A stretch of DNA of 34,348 bases, from NCBI GenBank assembly GCA_964621645.1, contig CAZUMH010000028.1:1-34348 (forward strand), in the 5' to 3' direction. A model generated the notes under the pieces. That model ran no database searches. It saw only the letters and a program-made list of their open reading frames with translations, and had not been told where the DNA came from. The stretch is from CAZUMH01 sp964621645. Its GTDB lineage: Bacteria > Zhuqueibacterota > QNDG01 > JAGLOF01. The translations under genes and the position numbers were made by a program. Shown here piece by piece: positions 15,696-24,240 of the stretch; the first letter of the stretch is position 1, and each line of letters opens with the position of its first letter.

Positions 15696-15733
15696 CCTCG
15701 CCTAACGGCGAGGATCCTCCCAGTTAAAAGGGT
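15696..15733. repeat. Paired-hairpin repeat, copy 2
   Basis: First hairpin CCTCGCC-TAAC-GGCGAGG (15696-15713) is a perfect 7-bp stem with the same frame as copy 1 but compensated base changes. The second hairpin (around 15716-15733) has decayed to CCC/GGG. Tandem with copy 1, 12 bp apart; both are preceded by CCTT. Confidence 0.7.
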
Positions 15734-15745
15734 ATAATGAAGGGG

Positions 15746-15779
15746 CCGGAGATCTCGGAGATCCCCGGCTCGTCCTTTT
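15746..15779. terminator. Terminator between gmhA and the T9SS-tailed gene
   Basis: CCGGAGATCT-CGG-AGATCCCCGG (15746-15768) forms a 10-bp stem with one mismatch, followed on the plus strand by CTCGTCCTTTT. It lies between the convergent gmhA and the minus-strand gene, so it may serve both. The T-run is modest. Confidence 0.6.
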
Positions 15780-15793
15780 AGTGTCCTCTTTAT

Positions 15794-17122
15794 CTATTTC
15801 AGAAGCAGGCATTTCATGGACTTCTGCAATTCTCCCGCCTTAACCATAATCAGATAGATTCCGGAAGGATGTCCATCGGCGTTCCAGGTGATGCGGTGTG
15901 TCCCAGCCTCGAGCCTGCCGGATTTGATCGATTCCATCAGTCGGCCGTTCACATCATAGATGCTGATCTGCGTTTCCGCCGAGCTGCCAAGCTCGAACTC
16001 GATAACCGTTTCGGCGTTGAAGGGATTGGGATAATTTTGCCGCAGGCTGAACGTCGACGGTCCGGCTTTCTCCTCTCTAACACTGGTCAGGTTCGGAGAG
16101 AGGTATTTCAGGATCAATCCGTCCGCACCGACGATGCATCCTGTCTCACCCATGAAATCGATGTCGAGGAACTGAGCCGATTCATCAGTATAAGTTGTCT
16201 CCCAAGTGGCGCCCCCGTCCAGTGTCTTGTATATGTTGTGGTCGCTGACACCCCGGCCGGAGTCGGGGTCGGCAAACCAGAAACTGTTCAGCGTCGGGGT
16301 TCCGGTCAGCTCTTCCCAAGTTACCCCTCCGTCGGTGGTTTTCATAATGGCGTAATCGAGAGGATCGGCGAATGTTCCAACCAGGACCCAGGCATGCATA
16401 CTATCCACGGCAGTGAGGCGGTAGGGATCAACATCCAGCTTTTCATGAAACTCCCAGGTTTCTCCGCCGTCGGTGGTCCGCCAGAGGGCCCCGTCATACC
16501 AGGGGGTATGGCCTCCTAGTGTTTTTTTCAGGTTACCACAGGCCCAGCCGTGTTCCGGATCGATAAAAAGTATATCTTTCACTGAGCTTCCGTCTACAGT
16601 TCCGCTGCTGGTGCTATAATTCAGAGAAAAGTGTTCCCAGGTCTCGGCACTGTCCCGGGTGACGATTACACCGGAGATAAATCCAGAGGAATAGTCGATC
16701 ATCCAGCCGTATTGAGCGTCGAGAAAGAACCAGCTTGATCCCAGATAATGATACTGTCCCACAATGAGGTCGACAGGAGTGCAGGCCCAGGTCCTACACG
16801 AATCATGTGTAGCACAAAAGAGATTTTCACTTTCAAAAGTAGTCGAGCAATATCCGGTTGCCCTACTGACAAACCTAATGAGCCAAAGCTGACCCGGGAA
16901 GCCACCCGCGATAGAATTCCAGCTATTCCCGGAGTCGGCACTCATGAGTATTGTTTCGCCATCACCTCCTATCCAACCTTCCGTTTCGTTAAAAAATCTG
17001 ACATGGTTCAGCTCATTTGCTGTTCCGCCGCTCACGGGTGTCCAGACTGTCTGAGAAATCGCAGTACCTGCAGTGAGGATCAGTATGACAGCCAGGCGAT
17101 GTAAACGCATGCTGTGTGTCAT
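15794..17122 (-). CDS. Secreted Ycf48-like beta-propeller protein with T9SS type A sorting domain
   Basis: Predicted exported protein of 442 residues. A signal peptide (MRLHRLAVILILTAGTAIS) is followed by repeated W-x-x-x / TTDGGxTW units typical of Ycf48/BNR-like propellers (for example at SADSGNSW, TTDGGETW, TTDGGVTW, TLDGGATW). The C-terminal ~85 residues form a type IX secretion sorting domain: FSLRQNYPNPFN, then IYDVNGR, then SGIYLIMV and a final KCLLLK. T9SS cargo is released or anchored at the cell surface after outer-membrane passage. The start at 17122 is chosen for GGAGGGAGGAG just upstream and the signal peptide; the frame is open to 17164. Its own promoter lies at 17203-17231. The propeller's ligand is unknown, and no T9SS machinery gene is in the window. 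Confidence 0.88.
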   Translation of the reverse strand: MTHSMRLHRLAVILILTAGTAISQTVWTPVSGGTANELNHVRFFNETEGWIGGDGETILMSADSGNSWNSIAGGFPGQLWLIRFVSRATGYCSTTFESENLFCATHDSCRTWACTPVDLIVGQYHYLGSSWFFLDAQYGWMIDYSSGFISGVIVTRDSAETWEHFSLNYSTSSGTVDGSSVKDILFIDPEHGWACGNLKKTLGGHTPWYDGALWRTTDGGETWEFHEKLDVDPYRLTAVDSMHAWVLVGTFADPLDYAIMKTTDGGVTWEELTGTPTLNSFWFADPDSGRGVSDHNIYKTLDGGATWETTYTDESAQFLDIDFMGETGCIVGADGLILKYLSPNLTSVREEKAGPSTFSLRQNYPNPFNAETVIEFELGSSAETQISIYDVNGRLMESIKSGRLEAGTHRITWNADGHPSGIYLIMVKAGELQKSMKCLLLK

Positions 17123-17202
17123 CACTCCTCCCTCCAATAATATATCTTGCATCAGAGAAATCATTTCCGCCGCCCTGATTTGCTGAAGCAGACGGAAGTT
17201 AC

Positions 17203-17231
17203 TGTATATACTTCCTATTACTGCATGCCAA
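17203..17231 (-). promoter_or_regulatory. Sigma-70-like promoter for the T9SS-tailed gene
   Basis: Reading the minus strand, TTGGCA (17231-17226) and TATACA (17208-17203) are spaced by 17 bases, about 80 bp before the ATG at 17122. Confidence 0.6.
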
Positions 17232-17562
17232 TGTTCAGAAGACCTCCGGCGGCGGATGTTCGGATCAGAATGGTCGGCAATTCATTATTTGGGTCAGTTA
17301 GACGGATCCTTGCTAGTACAATTTTTCATGCCTGGCGAAGCATATCGTTTAACAAGGAGCGGTGTGATCTCGACAGCGGTTCATGTGAAGCACATGGGAG
17401 TCCTGGAAATTTACTGTAACAGGCAGTGAAAGATAGTATACATTTTTCTAGAGAAAGTCAATCCAATAAATTAAATCTCACAGGATAACAAGCCGGGGAC
17501 CTTTGAGAATCCCGGTATATCTTTAACGCTATTCAATTAGGTCCAGGTATGGACATATCCAT
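17232..17562. other. Gene-free stretch between two minus-strand genes
   Basis: No convincing gene. A 9-bp perfect inverted repeat links TCCGCCGCC (17166-17174) and GGCGGCGGA (17248-17256), spanning the promoter of the neighbouring gene. A weak CCGGG/CCCGG hairpin lies near 17492-17516, about 50 bp beyond the rsgA stop, and may help end that transcript; it lacks a clear T-run on the minus strand. The base composition becomes AT-rich towards rsgA. Confidence 0.4.
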
Positions 17563-18636
17563 TTATTTTTTCCGAACAGATTTTTTATAATTCTTGATCA
17601 TTTTACCGAACATCTTATCTTTTTTACGCTTGTCGACATATGACATCTCATAATAGGCGGCTTCTTTCTGAATTTTTAAAAAATTTTCATATCTGTCCGC
17701 ATCGATAATTCCCCGCTCAACAGCATCGATTACCGCGCATCCCGCTTCGTGTGTATGGGTACAGTCCTTGAAACGGCACTGACTTCCGTAAACGTTTATC
17801 TCATCAAATGTCTCCTCCAATCCTTTACTGACAGCGAAATTGCCCAGCTCTCTCATGCCAGGCGTATCGATAAACATACATCCCGACTCCAGGCGGATAA
17901 GCTGTCTTCTGGATGTCGTGTGCCTGCCTTTGCTGTCTTTTTCTCTGACTTCCTGAACGTCGAACATTTTTTCGCCCAGCAATGTATTAAGCAATGTGGT
18001 TTTACCAACACCGGATGATCCCAGCAGACAGTAGGTTTTACCAGATTGAAGTTCTTTATTTAGGATTTCAATGCCAGCACCGGTGACATTACTTACGGGC
18101 AGGAACAGATATTTATCGTGGAAACGCTGCATGTGATCATTTATTTCTGTAAGTTCCCTATCCGGCAGCAGATCTGTTTTGCTTAAAACGATGATCGGCT
18201 GGATCCCACTCTCATTGACCATGACAAGGTACCGTTCCAACCGATTCAAATTAAAATTGGAATCCGCTGATTGCATTATAAGGGCGTAATCAATATTCGC
18301 AGCAATCAGCTGAAATTCCACTTCTTTGCCAGGGTCCTTGCGTTTCAGCAATGACTTGCGGGGCACGATATGATGAATGATCGCGAGAGAATCCTCATCG
18401 AAACACTGTATAATTACCCAGTCACCTATCGTCGGGTAATCCATGCTGTTTTCGATAGTGAATAGGAATTTACCTGATAATTCGGCATATATATCGTGAA
18501 GGCCATCATCTACTTTGTAATTATTCTTATTTACTTCCACGATTCTGGCGACTATACAATCATCCTTCAAGAATTCCTTGCTTTTCTCCTGGAACCATTT
18601 ATCGTACCCTAATGTCTGTAACGATTTATTTGGCAA
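17563..18636 (-). CDS. rsgA: Ribosome small subunit-dependent GTPase A
   Basis: Circularly permuted GTPase acting late in 30S subunit maturation. The 357-residue protein has an N-terminal OB-fold, then G4 (LSKTD), then the P-loop GSSGVGKTTLL, the KGRHTTSRR switch and G3 DTPG, in the permuted order typical of RsgA. A C-terminal zinc site follows (CRFKDCTHTHEAGCAV, Cys/Cys/His/Cys). The tail is lysine-rich. The only suitable start is TTG at 18636 with GAGG 7 bases upstream. Base use differs from neighbours: two 60-base samples of the gene hold 20 and 21 G+C against 36 in a sample of alaS. This, with its isolated position and flanking repeats, hints at acquisition by transfer. Confidence 0.93.
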   Translation of the reverse strand: MPNKSLQTLGYDKWFQEKSKEFLKDDCIVARIVEVNKNNYKVDDGLHDIYAELSGKFLFTIENSMDYPTIGDWVIIQCFDEDSLAIIHHIVPRKSLLKRKDPGKEVEFQLIAANIDYALIMQSADSNFNLNRLERYLVMVNESGIQPIIVLSKTDLLPDRELTEINDHMQRFHDKYLFLPVSNVTGAGIEILNKELQSGKTYCLLGSSGVGKTTLLNTLLGEKMFDVQEVREKDSKGRHTTSRRQLIRLESGCMFIDTPGMRELGNFAVSKGLEETFDEINVYGSQCRFKDCTHTHEAGCAVIDAVERGIIDADRYENFLKIQKEAAYYEMSYVDKRKKDKMFGKMIKNYKKSVRKK

Positions 18637-18692
18637 TGTACATCCTCATGTGCTGTCTGAATCTTTTATATTATTTTTCCCATTTGGGGCCA

Positions 18693-18721
18693 TTTATATC
18701 ACAATAAAAGACTTGATGCAA
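18693..18721 (-). promoter_or_regulatory. Sigma-70-like promoter for rsgA
   Basis: On the minus strand TTGCAT (18721-18716) and TATAAA (18698-18693) are 17 bases apart, and TGA precedes the -10 box as in extended -10 promoters. It leaves a leader of about 50 bases before the TTG start. Confidence 0.6.
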
Positions 18722-18743
18722 ATCCTCGGGTGGCAACCCTCTC

Positions 18744-18787
18744 CCTCAACTTCGTTGAGGATCCCTCCCGGCTTAAAGAGTGCCGGG
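18744..18787. repeat. Paired-hairpin repeat, copy 3
   Basis: CCTCAAC-TTC-GTTGAGG (18744-18760) is a perfect 7-bp stem, followed by ATCC and a second stem CCCGGC/GCCGGG (18767-18772 with 18782-18787). The layout is that of the units at 15647 and 15696, with different stem interiors. It lies upstream of the rsgA promoter. Confidence 0.6.
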
Positions 18788-18851
18788 ACAGGCTCTTGTC
18801 AGGAGGCGTTATATGATAAATATCCTGATTCCACGCTATACCGGAAGGTTA

Positions 18852-18887
18852 CGTGCGACCGCACCTTGGAGGTGCGGCGCACGTTTT
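18852..18887. terminator. Strong hairpin downstream of the M14 peptidase gene
   Basis: CGTGCG-A-CCGCACCT, loop TGG, AGGTGCGG-CGCACG forms a 14-bp stem with one bulged A. TTTT follows on the plus strand. It starts 15 bp past the stop of the minus-strand peptidase gene, so termination or 3' protection of that mRNA is likely; on the minus strand the hairpin is not followed by a T-run. No plus-strand gene ends here. Confidence 0.6.
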
Positions 18888-18897
18888 GTATTACACC

Positions 18898-21672
18898 TCA
18901 GCGGGGAAGGGGCTGTCTGCTGCCGAATCCCGGTCCCAGGAGGATGGCGTTCCGGAGCAGCAGTTCCGTCCCGTAAAAATAGGACCGGAAGGAGGGATCC
19001 CCCGCGAACAAGATCACCTGACCGTTGCCCAGCTTTTCCCGGGCCGCGTAGGTACTGTAGGCCCAGCGATCCCGTACCTGGGGCCAGAGCAGCCCCGAAA
19101 GACGCAGATTGTCCGCTGCCGCGAAACGAGCGGCGGTCTCCACCGGCGGCTTGCTGAGGAAAACGTTTGAGGTGTAGACCATGGTCGGAATACGCTTACC
19201 CGCTCCGAAACAGAGCCAGTGTTCCGGATTCACATCCACTCTGAGCACCACTCCCCGGGGCATGTAGAGGCTCAGCCGTTTCTCCTGTTCCTTCAGCGTT
19301 TTTACATCCGGGCCCTTCTTCTTTTCAGGTTCGGAGGCAGGAGCAGCTTTTCCCTCCCAGATGGCCAGGCTGTCAATGGCCGCGGTGCCGGCGGTGCGTT
19401 CCCAGCGGGCGGCCTTTTCATAGTCTTCCAGATGAGCCAGAACGTTCCCTCTTTCCCGCACCGAGCAGAGCTTCACGGAACTGTCCGCCAGGAATGAGGC
19501 GGTGCCGCCCACCCCGATCAGGGTGCCGCCGTCACTAATCCAATCCCGCAGTTTGCGCAGCCCTGCCGCTCCCAGAAGTGATTTGTAGGATCCCGCCGAG
19601 GGCAGGATGATGAGATTATAATCCCTTAGGTCCGCTCTGCCGAGACCGTTGACATCCAAGAGGGAGTGGGGCAGTCCCATTTCCGCGTCCAGCATGTACC
19701 AGAGAGATCCGAACTGTGAAGAACTGATCCCTGGTCCTGTTATCAGAGCAACCCGCGGCGCAGTGAGCAGGGTGAACTCATCACCGCCCAGGTTGGGTCC
19801 CTTCTCGGTGAGGGCGGTATTGACGCCTCGAAAGGTAACTCCGGAAAGCCGTCCCGTCTCTGTCAGCATCCTGACCAGAGAGGAATCGTTTTCATGGCGG
19901 CGCAGGAGCAGAGCTCCTCGTCCGTAAGATTTTCCTTCGATGGTAAAGGGCTTCCGGGCCGAACGTATCCGCAGACCCCGTTGGAAACAGAGAATGAGGG
20001 CCTGTCTTGCTCTGGAGTCACTGTAATCCAAAAGAAATCCATATCCGGCCGATGGCTTTTCTACTCCTCCCGAAACGTGGTCGAAACCCCGCACCGGTTT
20101 GGCGTCCCGCAGCGGCGGCTGAGTGGATGAAAGCGCCTCCACTCCAAAGGCCATGGGCAGACACCAGGCCCCCACTTCGTACATGCGGGTGCCCTTTCCT
20201 TTTTCGATGGATTTCAGTTCTTCGGCGAGCAGGCGGTTGGAGAGACGCATATCGAATTTCAGCAGCACCTTGGCCAGATTGCCCCGGGGCTGCTGCAGGA
20301 CTATTTGAAAGGTTCCGGCCGGCAGGGTCATCTTGTAAGGAGTTTTATCCCAGTAGCTGGTAACACTGCCGAGGCGGGCGGACCGGCTCAGCCGGGTTAC
20401 CTCGATGCCCTGGGTCAGCAGCCGCTTTACCAGTTCCCGGGTCCGGCTGCTGTCCTTTCCGGCAAGCAGATAGTAGACCCGCGGTTCACCCTTGGCCGGC
20501 GGTTCCAGGGCCTGGCGGCGGATGTCATAGAAATCCTTCAGCAGTTCAGGGCGGTTGTCGGACACGGTGGTAATGTTGGCCAGAGAGCTTACGTACTGAT
20601 GCTGCACCGCCTCGGAAAAGGTCAAAACGCCGCCTTCCGGACGCCGCACCGCCGTGCCGCCGGTGCTGGCCTGTTCGTAGAGGATGCTTACAGCCCCCAG
20701 ATAATAGGCCCAGCTGGAGCCGTAGCCGGGATACCATTCGTCGAAGGCGTCCCGGGTGAAATAGCTCCAGCCCGCTCGATCAAAGGCCCGGGCCTGATCC
20801 CTGGCAAAATGGTCCCACCATTTATGGAGCTGACGGGGAATGAGAGGGTTGATCGGCTCCCGGGGCGGATTGAAAAAGTAGGTGTCACTCGAGCCCATCT
20901 CGTGGGCGTCCACTACCAGCTGGGGATTCCAGCTGCCTATGGCTTTTACCCGGGCAACCGTCTCCGGCTGGGAGAGGATGAACCAGTCCCGATTCAGGTC
21001 GAAAAGATAATGGTTCGCTCTGCCGCCGGGCCAGAGGCCCTGGTGGGGAAGATCCTGGGGATCGCTGCTCCCTACCCGGCCGGACCATTGGGCCAGCTGA
21101 TTGAGACTACGTTCCCGACCGTCGGGATTCTGGGAGGGATCGATGGCCACCACGGTGTTTTCCAGCAAGTGAGTCACGGTGGAATCCGTCCCGGAAGTAA
21201 GCCGGTAGGCCAGGGCCAGGGCCGCGTCGCAGCCCGAAAGTTCACTGCCGTGAACGTTGTACATCATCCAGGCCAGGGCGGGCGATGTGCTGATGATTTC
21301 GCGGGCTTGAGCCGGTGAAGTGATGCGCGGGTCGCCGAGGCGGGCCAGATCTTCCCGGATTTCATCCAGTCGATCTATATTCTCTTCCGAACTGACCAGG
21401 AGGCAGTGAAGCACTCTCCCCTCACCGGTCGTTCCAAGATCGAGGAGGCGGACGCGGGGAGAGGATTCAGCCAGTATATGAAAATATTTTTCCACCTCGG
21501 CGTAGCGGACGGGTCGTTGTCCCAGAGTGAATCCCAGCGCTTCCCGGGGAGTGGGTATTGCCGACAGGGCGACGGGACTACGGTAAAAGGGCGTTCCGGA
21601 CTCCTGGCCGAATCCAAGGCCGGTGATCCAAAGAACGGTGATGAGCAGCAGAGGAAGACGCATTTTCTTCAC
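18898..21672 (-). CDS. Secreted M14 family zinc carboxypeptidase with GATase1-like domain
   Basis: Exported metallopeptidase of 924 residues. A signal peptide (MRLPLLLITVLWITGLGFG) follows the start; then an M14 domain with the zinc motif H141-G-S-E144 in MYNVHGSELSG, the DPSQNPDGRER substrate segment, and a third likely zinc ligand H257 in VVDAHEMGSS. A class I glutamine amidotransferase/DJ-1-like Rossmann region follows (about residues 650-750: ALITGPGISS... NLIILPSAGSY... GGTLIGVGG), then a C-terminal domain resembling the gasdermin- and Bacteroidetes-type M14 proteins' extra module. The start is GTG at 21672 because GGAGG lies 6 bases before it. It follows the TonB receptor gene by 54 bp, so secreted peptide trimming and uptake may be coupled. 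The catalytic Glu was not assigned. Confidence 0.88.
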   Translation of the reverse strand: MKKMRLPLLLITVLWITGLGFGQESGTPFYRSPVALSAIPTPREALGFTLGQRPVRYAEVEKYFHILAESSPRVRLLDLGTTGEGRVLHCLLVSSEENIDRLDEIREDLARLGDPRITSPAQAREIISTSPALAWMMYNVHGSELSGCDAALALAYRLTSGTDSTVTHLLENTVVAIDPSQNPDGRERSLNQLAQWSGRVGSSDPQDLPHQGLWPGGRANHYLFDLNRDWFILSQPETVARVKAIGSWNPQLVVDAHEMGSSDTYFFNPPREPINPLIPRQLHKWWDHFARDQARAFDRAGWSYFTRDAFDEWYPGYGSSWAYYLGAVSILYEQASTGGTAVRRPEGGVLTFSEAVQHQYVSSLANITTVSDNRPELLKDFYDIRRQALEPPAKGEPRVYYLLAGKDSSRTRELVKRLLTQGIEVTRLSRSARLGSVTSYWDKTPYKMTLPAGTFQIVLQQPRGNLAKVLLKFDMRLSNRLLAEELKSIEKGKGTRMYEVGAWCLPMAFGVEALSSTQPPLRDAKPVRGFDHVSGGVEKPSAGYGFLLDYSDSRARQALILCFQRGLRIRSARKPFTIEGKSYGRGALLLRRHENDSSLVRMLTETGRLSGVTFRGVNTALTEKGPNLGGDEFTLLTAPRVALITGPGISSSQFGSLWYMLDAEMGLPHSLLDVNGLGRADLRDYNLIILPSAGSYKSLLGAAGLRKLRDWISDGGTLIGVGGTASFLADSSVKLCSVRERGNVLAHLEDYEKAARWERTAGTAAIDSLAIWEGKAAPASEPEKKKGPDVKTLKEQEKRLSLYMPRGVVLRVDVNPEHWLCFGAGKRIPTMVYTSNVFLSKPPVETAARFAAADNLRLSGLLWPQVRDRWAYSTYAAREKLGNGQVILFAGDPSFRSYFYGTELLLRNAILLGPGFGSRQPLPR

Positions 21673-21695
21673 GGTAGACCTCCATAGTGTAGTCG

Positions 21696-21716
21696 CTCTC
21701 CTCAACCGCAGGAGAG
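21696..21716 (-). other. Hairpin between the TonB receptor and M14 genes
   Basis: CTCTCCT and AGGAGAG form a perfect 7-bp stem around a 7-base loop, in the 54-bp gap between the two minus-strand genes. No T-run follows, so it may be a processing or stability element that sets different levels of the two proteins. Confidence 0.4.
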
Positions 21717-21726
21717 GGGATCAGGG

Positions 21727-24072
21727 TTATAGACGGTTCAATTCCAGGCTGACAACGATGTTCCGACCTGGTCCGTTTATACCGGAGCCGTGCTCCCGGT
21801 AGTTGACGTCAAAAATATTTTCAATGGCTGCGATGAGCCGCATCCTGCCGCTGATCGGCAGGGCTCCCCGCAGGTTTAACGTCTGCCAGCCCGGAGTGCC
21901 GCCGGGCGGGATGCGGGAATCATCCAGGTCATCCGAAGAAAGGCGGCTCTGGCGGGCCGCAAAACGGGAGAAAAGAGCGGCAGAGAGACCACGGCGGCGC
22001 CAGTGGAGACCGGCCGTTCCGAAAGCGGGGGCAACGCCGCCCACCGGCTCGTCCAGGGTGATGTTCTGGGCATAGGTGGAGGTGAAATTAGCCTGCAGAC
22101 GCAATTCTTCGTTCAGCTGCAGGCGGCATTCAGTTTCCACTCCGGCAACACGGGCCTGACCGGTATTCTGCTTGCTCTTTACCCGATAGATTACACCCTG
22201 GCGCTCCAGAGTAGCTGATCCCTGATAAAGAGCATCGGCGCTGGCGATAAGATCTTCCACAAAAGAGTAGTAGACCGAGGCCGATCCGCTCAGGAGTGTT
22301 CCGGCAAACTTGATCCCCAAGTCCAGGCTTATCAGTTCCTCGGCTTCCAGATCCTTATTGGGAACTTCAAAGATATCACCCTTGGATTCTCCCAGTTTCG
22401 TCAAATCGCTCAGATTGGGGGCGCGGAAGGCCTGGGCTAGATTGGCGTTCAGATAAAGAGCATCCGTGATTTTCCGTATCAGGCCGAGGCTGCCGGTGAG
22501 AGCGATGAAGTTCTGGCGGAATGTTTCCAGATTCATCCCGCCTTCCAGGGAAGGCAGATCAAAGCGGGCCTGAAAACTGCTGAGACGTAGGCCGGTGATG
22601 GCGCTCCATAAGGGTGACAGATGTATCTCATCCTGCAAGTAGAGACCGAGACTGGCGTATCCCGATCCATCCGGATAGCGACCCTGAAAGTCCTCGGTTT
22701 CAGCTCCTGAAACCTCGATGAATTGCCGTTTACAATGTACGTCATCCAGATAGAGATCCAGTCCGCTGCTGAACCGATGTTTCCCCCGCCTGGTACGGGC
22801 CTCCAGCTGCATTCCCCAGGTAATGACCTCGTCCAGCTCCCGGGTCAGAATATCAGCAATGCTCTTTTGTATCTCCCGACCCTCCCGTTGCAGCTGTCGG
22901 GAGAGAGTCACTTCCAGTGAGTTGAGCCAGGGGGAAACGGCCAGATACTGATATCGCAGGTAAAGCAAATCCCGGTCCTGGGGCGTATAGAGCCAGCGAT
23001 AATAGTCGGAGGTTTCATATTTATCATACCGGGGGATGTTTCCCCTCCGCGTCATCTGGCCAGCCAGCGTCAGGTAGTGTTTGTCCGAGAGGCGGCAGCG
23101 CAGCTTGGCATCCAGATCCCGGGAAGAGAATCCCGTCGGTGTCTGGATGATTCCGTTGGTGGAGTTTTCCAGTACTGAATGGCTGCTGTTGGCTCCCCGG
23201 CGCAGGTCCCCGAAGTTCTGGGCGGTGAATCCTCCCGTGAAGGTTAGGAAGGGACTGGAAAAGCTGATTCCGGCCCGGCCGGTCTGCTGCTGGTCTGCGG
23301 AAGCGATACGCCCCAGGAAACGGTAACCGAATGCCATGTTCCTGCTGAAGCCCACCTGATGGGTGCGGGCGTTGATGGTGCCGCCCATAGCGTCGCTTCC
23401 GTAAAGTACTGAGGTGGGGCCTCGCACCACTTCCAGATTTTCCAGCATGGCCGCGTCAACAGTTGTCAGGTAGGGATGATTTCCCAGGCGATAGGTGGAG
23501 TTATTGAGACGGATGCCGTCCACCAGGAGCAGGATCTGATTGGAATCGAAGCCGCGGATTTTGGCCGATCCCCCGCCGTGGCTGGTTTTCTGAACAAAGA
23601 TACCCGTTTCTTCCCTCAGGGCCTCGGCGGTGGTTTCGGGCATACGGATATCAAGCTTCTGGAAGGGCACCAGTGTAACAGCATTTGAGATGTCGCTGAT
23701 GCGGTGCGCGCCGCGGGTGGCGGTAACCACGATCCGCCGGAGATCAAGGAATCCAGCCTCAATAACAATAGTATCCAGACTGGTAATATGTCCTGCTCTG
23801 ACCCGCACATCCGGGAGGCTCTTTTCCTTATAGGCGATATGGTCCAATACCAGTGTGTAGGATCCGGGGGCCATCTCTAGCAGTCTGAAATTTCCCTGCG
23901 GGTCGGTGACGGTACCCTGCCGTGAATCCTGAATCAGAACCTGCAGGCCGATTACCGCCATGCCATCCTGGTTTACAACGGTACCTGTTATAGTACCTTT
24001 CCCCGATTGAGATAGAAGTTGCTGAAAGGGGAGGAAAAGGAAAAGCAGAAAGAGTGATGGGGTCCTTCTCAT
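21727..24072 (-). CDS. TonB-dependent outer-membrane receptor
   Basis: Outer-membrane active transporter of 781 residues. A signal peptide (residues 1-22, SLFLLFLFLPFQQLLSQ) leads to a carboxypeptidase-regulatory-like domain (about 27-110: GTITGTVVNQDG... PQGNFRLLEMAPGSYTLVL), then the plug (about 115-230) with the TonB-box-like VVTATR, IRGFDSNQILLLVDGIRLN and VVRGPTSVLYGSDAMGG motifs, then a long beta-barrel. The N-terminal domain is typical of Bacteroidetes-style receptors. AAGGAG lies 6 bases before the ATG. No SusD-like partner or TonB/ExbBD gene is present. Substrate is unknown; the plug type resembles vitamin/siderophore receptors, while the adjacent M14 peptidase suggests peptides. Confidence 0.92.
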   Translation of the reverse strand: MRRTPSLFLLFLFLPFQQLLSQSGKGTITGTVVNQDGMAVIGLQVLIQDSRQGTVTDPQGNFRLLEMAPGSYTLVLDHIAYKEKSLPDVRVRAGHITSLDTIVIEAGFLDLRRIVVTATRGAHRISDISNAVTLVPFQKLDIRMPETTAEALREETGIFVQKTSHGGGSAKIRGFDSNQILLLVDGIRLNNSTYRLGNHPYLTTVDAAMLENLEVVRGPTSVLYGSDAMGGTINARTHQVGFSRNMAFGYRFLGRIASADQQQTGRAGISFSSPFLTFTGGFTAQNFGDLRRGANSSHSVLENSTNGIIQTPTGFSSRDLDAKLRCRLSDKHYLTLAGQMTRRGNIPRYDKYETSDYYRWLYTPQDRDLLYLRYQYLAVSPWLNSLEVTLSRQLQREGREIQKSIADILTRELDEVITWGMQLEARTRRGKHRFSSGLDLYLDDVHCKRQFIEVSGAETEDFQGRYPDGSGYASLGLYLQDEIHLSPLWSAITGLRLSSFQARFDLPSLEGGMNLETFRQNFIALTGSLGLIRKITDALYLNANLAQAFRAPNLSDLTKLGESKGDIFEVPNKDLEAEELISLDLGIKFAGTLLSGSASVYYSFVEDLIASADALYQGSATLERQGVIYRVKSKQNTGQARVAGVETECRLQLNEELRLQANFTSTYAQNITLDEPVGGVAPAFGTAGLHWRRRGLSAALFSRFAARQSRLSSDDLDDSRIPPGGTPGWQTLNLRGALPISGRMRLIAAIENIFDVNYREHGSGINGPGRNIVVSLELNRL

Positions 24073-24240
24073 TTGGGCTCCTTCTTGCTGAATCAGAGCT
24101 CAATCTGACAATCGGTTCCAGAAGTAGATGCCACGAGGCGAAGAGGAAGGACAATATATCCACCCTCCTGCCGCCCCGATTCATACAGCAACAGGCTGCC
24201 TGCATCCTTGTTTTCTATTTAGATCCGCGAATCGGGAGAA

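Noticed and set aside
17147..17419. Plus-strand 90-residue frame in the gene-free stretch
   Set aside because: No ribosome-binding site, no recognisable motif, and it crosses the minus-strand promoter of the T9SS-tailed gene.
18780..19157. Plus-strand frame beginning near 18780 or at ATG 18813 behind AGGAGG
   Set aside because: It runs through a repeat, a strong hairpin and then antisense to the peptidase gene, with Arg/Pro-rich composition typical of shadow frames.
20305..21318. Long plus-strand frame (337 residues) inside the peptidase gene
   Set aside because: It is antisense to a well-supported M14 gene with zinc motifs and has no recognisable domain. High-G+C genes often leave such open antisense frames.
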